Part shown: positions 54,401 to 61,766 of the stretch, one piece after another | Position numbering within the stretch: the first letter of the stretch is position 1 | How the letters are laid out: each line of letters begins with the position of its first letter | Source: Sphingobacterium thalpophilum | GTDB lineage: Bacteria > Bacteroidota > Bacteroidia > Chitinophagales > Chitinophagaceae | Direction of reading: 5' to 3' | Assembly (NCBI GenBank): GCA_945871875.1 | Contig: CAMBYC010000002.1 | Coordinates: forward strand, 1-62,796 | DNA: 62,796 nt | Notes under the pieces: model-generated | The model's database searches: none | What the model was told of the DNA's origin: nothing | The model's input: only the letters and a program-made list of their open reading frames with translations | Translations under genes and position numbers: made by a program

Positions 54401-54474
54401 ACAAGAAAGGAATGTATTATATTAAAGTTGTTCAGGGTATTGAAAACCAAACAATTAAACTAATTAAAAACTAA
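51472..54474 (+). CDS. Kelch-repeat T9SS type A surface protein
   Basis: 1000 residues. A signal peptide ends near 'SFKVFAQ'. Residues ~30-605 hold about 11-12 Kelch-like blades marked by 'FWEYNP....W..KA.F' and 'GF.I.NKGYIGTG', so one or two propellers. Blades at 52681-52729 and 52957-53008 are nearly identical in DNA, 276 bases apart, a recent duplication of two units. From ~610 on there are Ig/HYR-like domains and a type A sorting domain ('LMPNPTTNYSTIVL' to 'QTIKLIKN'). At about 53290 base composition shifts sharply (see findings). Confidence 0.88.
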   Translation: MKNSLLKAIQIGMFIMFSNLSFKVFAQQPDSWVQKKSVPITSPLARFGAVAFTIGDTIYTGTGIDDYGGHKFSNFWKYDGNWTQIADFGGGKRYEAVGFSINGKGYVGTGISEGTDPYERKGTKDFWEYNPQTNKWTKKADFGGSARFEAVGFTIGNRGYIGTGTDKNGDTKDFWEYNPNNNSWLRKADVGGLARHSGIGISNFSKGYIGLGYTNTYASDFWEYNPSTNKWLQKANISPSVVVKSYDATGFRIGDKLYVCAGYKSNTEMWEYNTITDQWKTISFYNININERSGAVGISIGKKGYIIGGHNASTSTLLNDFYSVDTEFNYWDNLSFWMYSGRYQMAGFGLNDAGFVGLGFIIDPGAGISNEFWEYNPTKDKWTPKKQFIGKGRTGAVGFNINNKGYIGLGGNFNDFWEYDRIGNQWMQKANFPGLNKSLAVGFSIKSKGYVGTGFGDSQNQKEFWEYNSITNIWNRKADFLGAARSQAIGFAINNKGYIGLGGNFKDFWEYNPDKDKWSRKADFADKARYSAVGFSIGNRGFVGTGISIDGDADNSFWEYNPFVDKWTRRANGPGGRGGAVGFTINNKGYIGTGYGLYYEYFSDFSEYTPPLENYILTKIKETKLCSNSRIRINYNASGSYQRGNRFTAQLSDSSGNFSNPTNLSSIVSTASGSINTTIPSGIFSGKNYRIRVVASKPSIYGFDNDYDICINPLPIVKTKNTTIYLDDNGKASINAQLINNGSWAYCGSLRYNLNKTTFNCSNIGVNTVILSATDCNGNKDSAIALVTVKDNDRPAIHKISVSPERLWPADHNLKQVTVNYRTWDNCGVTKTWLTSISSDEPLLLNNPDIKIIDNHKLLLRAERTRPTRIRIYTISIFAQDASGNIETRRIKIEVSPNNNFTVNLNGDVSNNSINSETLTGLQMKLMPNPTTNYSTIVLQSSNPLPVTLIVSDMLGKIIETKNNINSNSNINLGYQYKKGMYYIKVVQGIENQTIKLIKN

Positions 54475-54512
54475 TTTTCAATTTAACAATAAAAAGTGCT
54501 GTTTTTAAAACC

Positions 54513-54548
54513 AAAAAGCCGCTGCTTTCATAGCAACGGCTTTTTAGT
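54513..54548. terminator. bidirectional terminator
   Basis: Arms AAAAAGCCGCTG (54513-54524) and CAACGGCTTTTT (54534-54545) pair with one mismatch around a 9-base loop. It separates the convergent Kelch and sulfatase genes. Confidence 0.85.
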
Positions 54549-54574
54549 TTTTTAAAAAATATCTTTATACAAAA

Positions 54575-56194
54575 TTATTTTGTAGTTGGCTTTTCTTGTG
54601 ACTTAAAGAAATCCATCATTTTCTTATGCATTTGTGCAGCAATAGGTGCATATTTTTTTTCCTTCGCAACATTTATTGTTTCTAATGGATCTGCTTGATA
54701 ATCATACAATTCTGTGCCTACCAATTTTTCTGGATTGTATGGATCTGTGCTTCTCATCTTGTCTTTTAACCAAATTGAATAACGATATCTCTGTGTTCTT
54801 ATTGAATATCCCATTACATTGTTTGGAGTATAACCCAATCTTCCCATTTCTAATGCTACTTCTGTTCTAGGATATTGACTCACCGAAAATTCTTTTACAA
54901 CCGCAGTGGGGTTTTTCATCAACGGAACCAACGACTTTCCATCTAATGTATTTGGAATGGCTAAGCCAGACAAATCGCAAAGCGTAGGAAAAATATCTAT
55001 AAACTCTGTTTGTGAACTGGTTTTTGATGGATTTATATAGGGTGATGAGATGATCAATGGTGCTCTTGCAGCTTGTTCAAAATTGGTATGTTTACACCAT
55101 AAATTATGATCGCCCAAATGCCAACCATGATCTCCCCAAAGCACTACAATAGTATTCTTCATTAAACCCAATGAATCTAAAGTGTTTAAAAGCAATCCCA
55201 CATTGGCATCCATATAAGATGTTGCCGCATAATACCCATGAATCAACTCCTTTTGCTTTGCTATAGATAAGGTTAATCCCTTCTTCTGATTGCCATCTGG
55301 TGCTATCTCTTCAACTACATCTGAATACAATCTAATTTCACTAGAATTGTGGTATGCAACATCAACAGCATTTTTCGATTGTTGTTGAAATTTCTCTAAA
55401 GGCATATCTTCCCTTTTGTACATATCCCAATATTTTTTGGGTGCTGCAAACGGTAAATGTGGTTTAGTGAATCCTACTGCAAAAAAGAAGGGTTCATCTT
55501 TTTTGCTAAGTTGTACCAACACATCTTTTGCTTGTAAAGCATTGGCTCCATCTTCATAAGCATTGTCTGTTACATTTGCATTCTCAACGGTTGGACGAAC
55601 ATTTGCTAATATAAACGCTTGTGTAGCTGCTTTGTCTAAACCTTTTTCGTTTGCTATTTTCACAAATTTTTCTACTTCTTTTCTGTTGTTGGCATCTTGA
55701 TAGCGATTTGCCGCAGGTTCTCCAAATGCTGGATCAAAATATTTTTTTCCAGTCTTATAATAGGGTACTGTCCAAGAAGTTTTGTCGTTGTCTTTATCAA
55801 CGGTTCTAGAATCAAAAACCTTTCCAATACCTTGGGTACTATAACCCTGACTTTTAAAATATCCAGGTATGGTTATAATATTTGGATTGATATCTCTAAT
55901 CAATGTTAATAAATCCCAAACCTTAGTGTTATCTGGTCTTTTTCCTGTCATTAAGCTTGCACGCGTTGGTCCGCAAACTGCTTGTTGACAATAGTTTGCC
56001 ATAAAAACTGTTCCTTGCTTGGCTAATCTATCAATATTTGGAGATTTTACAAGTTTGTTGCCGTAGCATCCCAATACTGGTTTTAAATCATCTACTGCAA
56101 TAAAAAGAATATTAGGTTTTGATGGATGTTGAGCAAAAGAGCTATTAGTCTGCAATCCCAAAATTAGGTAAATGAAAAAAGCGAATCGTTTCAT
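54575..56194 (-). CDS. S1-family sulfatase (iduronate-2-sulfatase-like)
   Basis: 539 residues with signal peptide (to ~22). 'ILFIAVDDLKPVLGCYG' holds the metal-binding Asp pair, and C74-G-P-T-R is the C-x-P-x-R motif whose Cys becomes formylglycine. Later family motifs are 'FFAVGFTKPHLPF', 'IVVLWGDHGWHLGDHNLWCKHT' and 'APLIIS'. The match is to iduronate-2-sulfatase-like members. The maturase is not in the window. It may remove sulfate from a glycan also attacked by the fucosidase, but no operon link exists. Confidence 0.93.
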   Translation of the reverse strand: MKRFAFFIYLILGLQTNSSFAQHPSKPNILFIAVDDLKPVLGCYGNKLVKSPNIDRLAKQGTVFMANYCQQAVCGPTRASLMTGKRPDNTKVWDLLTLIRDINPNIITIPGYFKSQGYSTQGIGKVFDSRTVDKDNDKTSWTVPYYKTGKKYFDPAFGEPAANRYQDANNRKEVEKFVKIANEKGLDKAATQAFILANVRPTVENANVTDNAYEDGANALQAKDVLVQLSKKDEPFFFAVGFTKPHLPFAAPKKYWDMYKREDMPLEKFQQQSKNAVDVAYHNSSEIRLYSDVVEEIAPDGNQKKGLTLSIAKQKELIHGYYAATSYMDANVGLLLNTLDSLGLMKNTIVVLWGDHGWHLGDHNLWCKHTNFEQAARAPLIISSPYINPSKTSSQTEFIDIFPTLCDLSGLAIPNTLDGKSLVPLMKNPTAVVKEFSVSQYPRTEVALEMGRLGYTPNNVMGYSIRTQRYRYSIWLKDKMRSTDPYNPEKLVGTELYDYQADPLETINVAKEKKYAPIAAQMHKKMMDFFKSQEKPTTK

Positions 56195-56305
56195 GTATGC
56201 TTGTTGAAATGTAAAAATAGGGTAGTAAGATACTTAAAAAAGCCATATTATACCGACTAAATACAAATAGTTGAGTATTAAAGTAGGTTACTTTGAATTG
56301 ATATT

Positions 56306-56557
56306 TTACAAGGAGAAAAACTGTTTTAATGAAGAATACACTTCGATGCAAGTGCTTTCTTGTAGTACACCCAACGGTTTCACAAGCCTAGATTTATCAA
56401 TAGCACGAATTTGATCTATTACCAATTGACCATTTTTACCCTCAATTTCACAATTGACTCTTGTAGGGTAGGGCTTGATGGTTGATGTTATGGGTACAAC
56501 TACAACAGTTTTTAAAAATTTATTTACAGAATCGGGAGATATAACCAAGCAAGGCCT
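56306..56557 (-). pseudogene. mazF/pemK toxin remnant lacking its N-terminus
   Basis: The in-frame stretch starts right after a stop codon (56558-56560) with 'RPCLVISPDSVNKFLKTV' and continues 'PITSTIKPYPTRVNCEIEGK', 'GQLVIDQIRAIDKSRLVKPLG'. This is the core and C-terminal part of a MazF-type endoribonuclease. The first ~25 residues, with the strand normally reading as 'G-D-I-x-x-V-x-L', are missing, and that space is occupied by the end of the NOS gene. No antitoxin gene is seen. Probably inactive. Confidence 0.75.
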
Positions 56558-56576
56558 TTAAAGATTTTAATGATCT

Positions 56577-58043
56577 TCATTCTAAATCTTTCAAGCTTAA
56601 GTTTGATGCAATAAAATTGGGTTTGATGAAGAAGTCAATCATCTCTTGATGAAATACCTCATTTGCAGAACCTCCCAATGGTGGTGTAATCCATACCCAA
56701 TCTGCCGGTATAAATCCTCTGTTTTCCATTTCTGATTTGTGGTGTTTTACAAATGCATTGGATGCTGATTGATGATCTTGAATTGTAATACCTGCCGCAT
56801 CAAAACTATGCAAGACTGCCGCATTGAGTTCAACCACTGCGCGGTCTTTCCACAAACTTCGAATGCTTGATGTGGACAATCCCATTGCCTTTGCCATTGC
56901 CGGTAACAAATTATATCGTTGTATATCTCCCAAATTTCTACTCCCTATTTCTGGTCCCATATACCAACCGTTAAATGGAGCTGCTGTATATTGTATACCG
57001 CCAATATCTAAACAAAATGATGACAAAGCTGGTATTGCATGCCAGTAAATACCTAGTTTGTCAAATTCAGGAAAATCAGGGTGAGTAATGGGAACCAATA
57101 ATTTCGCAGATTCTGGAAGTTCTTTTATTAATTGCTCGCTATCATCAGAAGATTGAATAATCAAGGGAAGTACGTCAAAAGGAGTGGGGTATGTAGGTGG
57201 ATTCCACCCTAATCGTAAACAACTGTTTGTCAATTCAACATTAGCAGGGTCTCCTATAAAGCTACCATCTTTTTGTAAATAACCAGCAAACCTAATGAGC
57301 TGGCTGTTCCATATTCTTCTACCAATAGTTTCTACAGGTAGCAATTGAGGAAATACAGTGATTTGTGATTTAATAATTTTATTACCCGTTTTGCCAGTGG
57401 CAACTGCCGATTTGAGGTGTTCAACACATTGATTGTAGATTTCAACTGCTGTAATTTCTTTACCATATTCTGCAAATCCCCCACGGGCATCTATCACTTT
57501 AATATTTTGCCATTGGCTCCGCATAATACAGCGTGATGAATTTCTCCACGCCAACTGTACACCATATTCCAATTCTTCCGTACTATGAAAATAATAGCCT
57601 TTCTGTTTTATCTGTTCTTTTACTTCAAATAATCTTTGATGGTATCTATTTTCCCAATCTTCTTTTATAGAGTCTTTGTAATATTCTTTTAAAAAATCTT
57701 CTGCTTCTTCTAAAACTTCAATTGATGTTCTGTGTGGATTTACTTTTGGTGTTTGCTGTTTTTCCATCAAAGCACCTTCACAAATGTTTTGATTGCTTCC
57801 TATGCGATAAGTTTTCTTACTCTTAAGATGCGTTGAGTCAAAAGTTGAAACTCCCCCTGAAATAAAATTGGTTAATGGGATGCTGTTTTGTGCATGATGT
57901 TTTTCTGGTTCTCCATGATGAAATGGACATTTGGCAATCTTTTCTGATTCACTTTGTTGTATATCAACTTTTTTCTTGGTAAAATGCTGCACTATTTTAC
58001 TAAGAAATTGGAATGGATAATTTTTTGTTGATGCTTGATCCAA
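56577..58043 (-). CDS. nos: nitric oxide synthase oxygenase with extended N-terminus
   Basis: 488 residues versus ~360 for Bacillus NOS. Heme-ligand loop 'AWRNSSRCIMRSQW' (Cys172; the Gly usually after C-I is Met174). Substrate motif 'AAPFNGWYMGPEIGSRNLGD' with Glu365, and pterin/dimer side 'PADWVWI' and 'FHQEM'. Residues ~1-107 are extra: 'KCPFHHG' (39-44) and a stretch 'FDSTHLKSK' with 'QNICEGALM' (68-93), which resembles the N-terminal hook and second zinc Cys of animal NOS. No reductase or globin domain is attached, so electrons must come from another protein. It makes NO from L-arginine. Confidence 0.94.
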   Translation of the reverse strand: MDQASTKNYPFQFLSKIVQHFTKKKVDIQQSESEKIAKCPFHHGEPEKHHAQNSIPLTNFISGGVSTFDSTHLKSKKTYRIGSNQNICEGALMEKQQTPKVNPHRTSIEVLEEAEDFLKEYYKDSIKEDWENRYHQRLFEVKEQIKQKGYYFHSTEELEYGVQLAWRNSSRCIMRSQWQNIKVIDARGGFAEYGKEITAVEIYNQCVEHLKSAVATGKTGNKIIKSQITVFPQLLPVETIGRRIWNSQLIRFAGYLQKDGSFIGDPANVELTNSCLRLGWNPPTYPTPFDVLPLIIQSSDDSEQLIKELPESAKLLVPITHPDFPEFDKLGIYWHAIPALSSFCLDIGGIQYTAAPFNGWYMGPEIGSRNLGDIQRYNLLPAMAKAMGLSTSSIRSLWKDRAVVELNAAVLHSFDAAGITIQDHQSASNAFVKHHKSEMENRGFIPADWVWITPPLGGSANEVFHQEMIDFFIKPNFIASNLSLKDLE

Positions 58044-58523
58044 TTTTTGTTATTTATTGGTTGCCTTGTTAATTTTAATACTTTTCAGTCTAAATTATTG
58101 TAAAAAACAAAAATAACCATAAAATTGGTGAGTTGATTTTTAAATATATAAAATCTAATATTTGAGGGTAAGAATTGTCACAACGTATTTAAAGATGAAC
58201 TTGTTGTAAATGCAATTATCATTTATTGCTTTATAATTCAATTTCAAAAACCCTTCCTGCCCTTTCTTAATTGGGGCATTCTATTTCAAACAAACCAATT
58301 GCAATAGAATATCCCAATTTTTTATTCTATTACAACTTCATCACCTTATATTCCAACAATTCCTAAATCCTAATTCTTAATTCCTAATTCTTCATTGGTT
58401 ATTATTGCTCGGTATCGTTTGCGTAAATAATTATATTAAATAATGATTAAGTTCTAAAAAATATTAATAGCATTGTATTTGATTTTGGCCATCTCGGCCT
58501 CGATTGTATTACAAATTGCTTAT
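58044..58523. other. 480-bp gap upstream of susC, holding a heptad array
   Basis: I find no gene, tRNA or clear small RNA here. A heptad array lies at 58357-58398 (CAATTCC, TAAATCC, TAATTCT, TAATTCC, TAATTCT, TCATTGG). Near 58410 a TATCGTTTG sits like a -7 box with one extra base. No sigma/anti-sigma genes precede this SusC/SusD pair within the window. Confidence 0.7.
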
Positions 58524-61500
58524 ATGAAAAAACTTGTTTTAGGTTTTATGTTCCTTCTTGCGTCTGCTAGTTTATTTGCTCAAACAATTTCCGTTTCAGG
58601 AAAAGTTGCTGACGAAAATGGTGCTCCTCTTGATGGTGTTTCAATTAAAGTTAAAGGTTCTAATGCGGGTGCCCAATCCAACAACAAAGGTACTTTCCAA
58701 ATTAACATTCCTAAATTAGGTACAGTCTTAACTTTTAGCTATTTAGGTTACAAAAATGTTGATTTTGTTGTAAAAAACACTGCTCCTCTTAACATCAAAT
58801 TAGAAAAGGATAATCCTAATTTGGATGAAATCGTGCTTATCGGTTACCAATCGGTGAAAAGAAAAGATGTTATGGCATCTGTTGCTTCTGTAGGTGCTAA
58901 AGATCTAAAAGACATTCCAATCAACTCTGCTGCTGAAGCTTTAAACGGTCGTTTGGCAGGTGTTTCGGCTTCTACTGCAGAAGGTTCTCCCGACGCCAAT
59001 GTTAGAATTCGTGTGAGAGGTGGTATGTCTATCACTGGTGATAACTCTCCATTATACATTCTCGACGGTGTTCAAGTGGAAAATGCTTTGTCGCTTATTT
59101 CTCCTCAAGACATTCAATCTATTGACGTTTTAAAAGATGCTGCCGCAACCGCTATTTATGGAGCAAGAGGTGCAAATGGTGTTATTGTCATTTCTACTAA
59201 GGGTGGAAGAAAGGGTAAATTACAAGTTGCTTTCAATACTTTCTTTGGTGCTAAAGAACTTGCCAATAAACTTGAAGTATTAAATCCTTTCGATTATACG
59301 TTTTACCAATTTGAAAGAGCTGTGGGTAGCTCAACTGATAGTACAACTTTTGTAAAGAATTTTGGACCTTTCAGCAATTTATCTTCTCTTAAAGATGTTG
59401 CCATTGTAGATTGGCAAAAAGAAGTATTTGGTAATCCTGGTTTGTTGCAAACCAACAATCTTTCAATTTTTGGTGGTAGCGATAAATTGACCTACAATTT
59501 CGGAGCAACTACAAATTACGATAAAGCGGTTGTGAGAAATTCCAATTTAAAAAGAAGTATCCTAAGCGGTAAATTAGAATACAAACCTTTTAAAAATTTA
59601 AAAATCGGTTTATCTACGCGTTACAATTATCAAGAAGTTATGGGTGCTGGGGTTTCTAGTGATCAAGGTTCTTCTTACAACAGATTGAGAAATGCAGTTA
59701 GATATAGACCTTTTTTATCGCCTAACCAAGATTTAGATGATACTGACCCTCTGGCTGATCCTAATGTGGGCAATGGATTAAACCTTGTTAATCCCATTGA
59801 ATTGGCAGATCAAGAATACCGAAGAAAATCTACTGAAGTAAAGAACATTACTGTCAACTTATCTTACAATATACTTAAAAACCTAACTTTCACGTCCACT
59901 TTTGGTTACAACAGCAATAATGTGATTGATAGAAAATACAATGATTCTATAACGCCTTATGCAGTATTGCAAGGTTCTAAGAAACCTATAATGGGGCAGG
60001 ATACTATACAAGGTGTTTCTATTGCAAATTCAAATGTTTTGTCTTTTAATGTTAACAATTACAAGAAAAAGCACGATTTCTCATTCTTGTTGGGTGAAGA
60101 AACTTACCAACTCGATTCAAAAACTGCCAACAACTTATATCGCTTGTATCCGAATGGAACAACTCCATCACAAGCATTTAACTATGAAGTGACTGGAACT
60201 TCTTTTGCAGGTTTCCCTAAATTGCAAAAAAGCAAATACACCAGTTTGTCTTTCTTTAGCCGATTAACTTATGCATATTTAGATAAATACTTATTTAGTG
60301 CAAATATTCGTTTGGATGGTGCTTCTAAGTTCGCGTCACAAAATAGATGGGGTTCTTTCCCCTCAGCATCTTTTGCTTGGAGAATAAAAAAAGAAAAATT
60401 CTTGAAGAATGTTGATTTTGTAGATGATATGAAATTAAGAATTGGTTTTGGATCTGTTGGTAACAACCGCATCAACGACTATCTATACCTTAGCACATTC
60501 AACAACAACGGTTCTTTTTATTATAGTGTTGGCGGACAAACCATTTACGGCTATTCATCTGCTTCTTTGGTAAATCCTAATTTGTTGTGGGAATCTACCA
60601 TCAACAGAAACTATGGATTTGATGTAAGTTTCTTGAAAAGATTCAATTTGAGTGTTGATGTGTACAACAATACCTCTAGCAATCTATTGTTAAACGTTCC
60701 TATTGCATCAACTTATGGTTATACAACCCAACTTCAAAATATTGGTAAAACAACCAATAAAGGAATAGAATTAAGTTTAGGTGCAGCATTGATAGCTAAT
60801 AAGAATTTTTCTTGGAATACCAATTTCAATATTTCCTTCAATAAGAATTCTGTTGATGCATTGGGGGTTAACCAAAAATATTTTTATCCTGCAGCAAGTT
60901 GGGGCGTATCTGGTCAACCCACTGATTACATCATCAAAATTGGTGAGCCAGTTGGTTCAATGTATGGTTTAGTTACAGATGGTTTCTATACACCTTACGA
61001 TTTTGATTACAACGCTACCACCAAAGTATATACTCTAAAAGCTGGCATGGTAAACAATTCAGGTATTATTGGAACCGTTCAACCGGGATCTATTAAATTC
61101 AAAGATTTAAATGGCGATGGGAAAGTAGATTTAGTAAACGATAGACAAATCATTGGCAATCCAACACCTAAGTTTACAGGTGGATTTAATCAGCAATTCG
61201 CTTATAAAAATTGGGACATGAGTTTGTTTGTAAACTTTGTTTACGGCAATACCATTTACAATGCCAACAAAGTTGAGTTAACCAACGGTTATACCAATAA
61301 TGCTAATATGTTGGCAATTATGAGCAATCGTTGGAAAACAGTTGCTCCTGATGGAACCATTTTACAATATGTGAATTCTACCGGACAAGTAATTGGTGCT
61401 GAGCCTGCTACATTATCTACAACAAATGCTTATGCTACAATTTGGGCTCCTATAAAAAGTGCTGGAGCATTCTACCCTTCTTCTTGGGCTATGGAAGATG

Positions 61501-61742
61501 GATCTTTCTTAAGAATAAACAACTTAACAATCGGTCACACATTAAGCAGCAAGCAATTGTCCAAATTAAAAATTAGTAAATTAAGATTTTACTTAACAGG
61601 AAACAACTTGGCTGTATTTACTAAATACACCGGCTACGATCCTGAAGTTAGTGTATCAAACAATCGTTTAACTCCTGCTTTAGATTACTCTGCTTATCCT
61701 AAAAGTAGATCTTTCATCTTTGGATTAAACGCAACCTTTTAA
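58524..61742 (+). CDS. SusC/RagA-type TonB-dependent outer-membrane transporter
   Basis: 1072 residues from the ATG at 58524, which starts a clean signal peptide ('LVLGFMFLLASASLFAQ'). A carboxypeptidase-regulatory-like domain (~20-100) precedes the plug (~115-235: 'GRLAGVSASTAEGSPDANVRI', 'ILDGVQVENALSLISPQDI', 'KDAAATAIYGARGANGVI'). The rest is the barrel, ending in Phe. SusC proteins import glycan fragments with a SusD lipoprotein lid, powered by TonB. SusD follows after 24 bases. Substrate unknown. Confidence 0.96.
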   Translation: MKKLVLGFMFLLASASLFAQTISVSGKVADENGAPLDGVSIKVKGSNAGAQSNNKGTFQINIPKLGTVLTFSYLGYKNVDFVVKNTAPLNIKLEKDNPNLDEIVLIGYQSVKRKDVMASVASVGAKDLKDIPINSAAEALNGRLAGVSASTAEGSPDANVRIRVRGGMSITGDNSPLYILDGVQVENALSLISPQDIQSIDVLKDAAATAIYGARGANGVIVISTKGGRKGKLQVAFNTFFGAKELANKLEVLNPFDYTFYQFERAVGSSTDSTTFVKNFGPFSNLSSLKDVAIVDWQKEVFGNPGLLQTNNLSIFGGSDKLTYNFGATTNYDKAVVRNSNLKRSILSGKLEYKPFKNLKIGLSTRYNYQEVMGAGVSSDQGSSYNRLRNAVRYRPFLSPNQDLDDTDPLADPNVGNGLNLVNPIELADQEYRRKSTEVKNITVNLSYNILKNLTFTSTFGYNSNNVIDRKYNDSITPYAVLQGSKKPIMGQDTIQGVSIANSNVLSFNVNNYKKKHDFSFLLGEETYQLDSKTANNLYRLYPNGTTPSQAFNYEVTGTSFAGFPKLQKSKYTSLSFFSRLTYAYLDKYLFSANIRLDGASKFASQNRWGSFPSASFAWRIKKEKFLKNVDFVDDMKLRIGFGSVGNNRINDYLYLSTFNNNGSFYYSVGGQTIYGYSSASLVNPNLLWESTINRNYGFDVSFLKRFNLSVDVYNNTSSNLLLNVPIASTYGYTTQLQNIGKTTNKGIELSLGAALIANKNFSWNTNFNISFNKNSVDALGVNQKYFYPAASWGVSGQPTDYIIKIGEPVGSMYGLVTDGFYTPYDFDYNATTKVYTLKAGMVNNSGIIGTVQPGSIKFKDLNGDGKVDLVNDRQIIGNPTPKFTGGFNQQFAYKNWDMSLFVNFVYGNTIYNANKVELTNGYTNNANMLAIMSNRWKTVAPDGTILQYVNSTGQVIGAEPATLSTTNAYATIWAPIKSAGAFYPSSWAMEDGSFLRINNLTIGHTLSSKQLSKLKISKLRFYLTGNNLAVFTKYTGYDPEVSVSNNRLTPALDYSAYPKSRSFIFGLNATF

Positions 61743-61766
61743 TTGAATTTTTTTAAAAATATAGTC

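Noticed and set aside
56306-56560. Active mazEF toxin-antitoxin module
   Set aside because: The toxin N-terminus is missing and no antitoxin ORF is adjacent.
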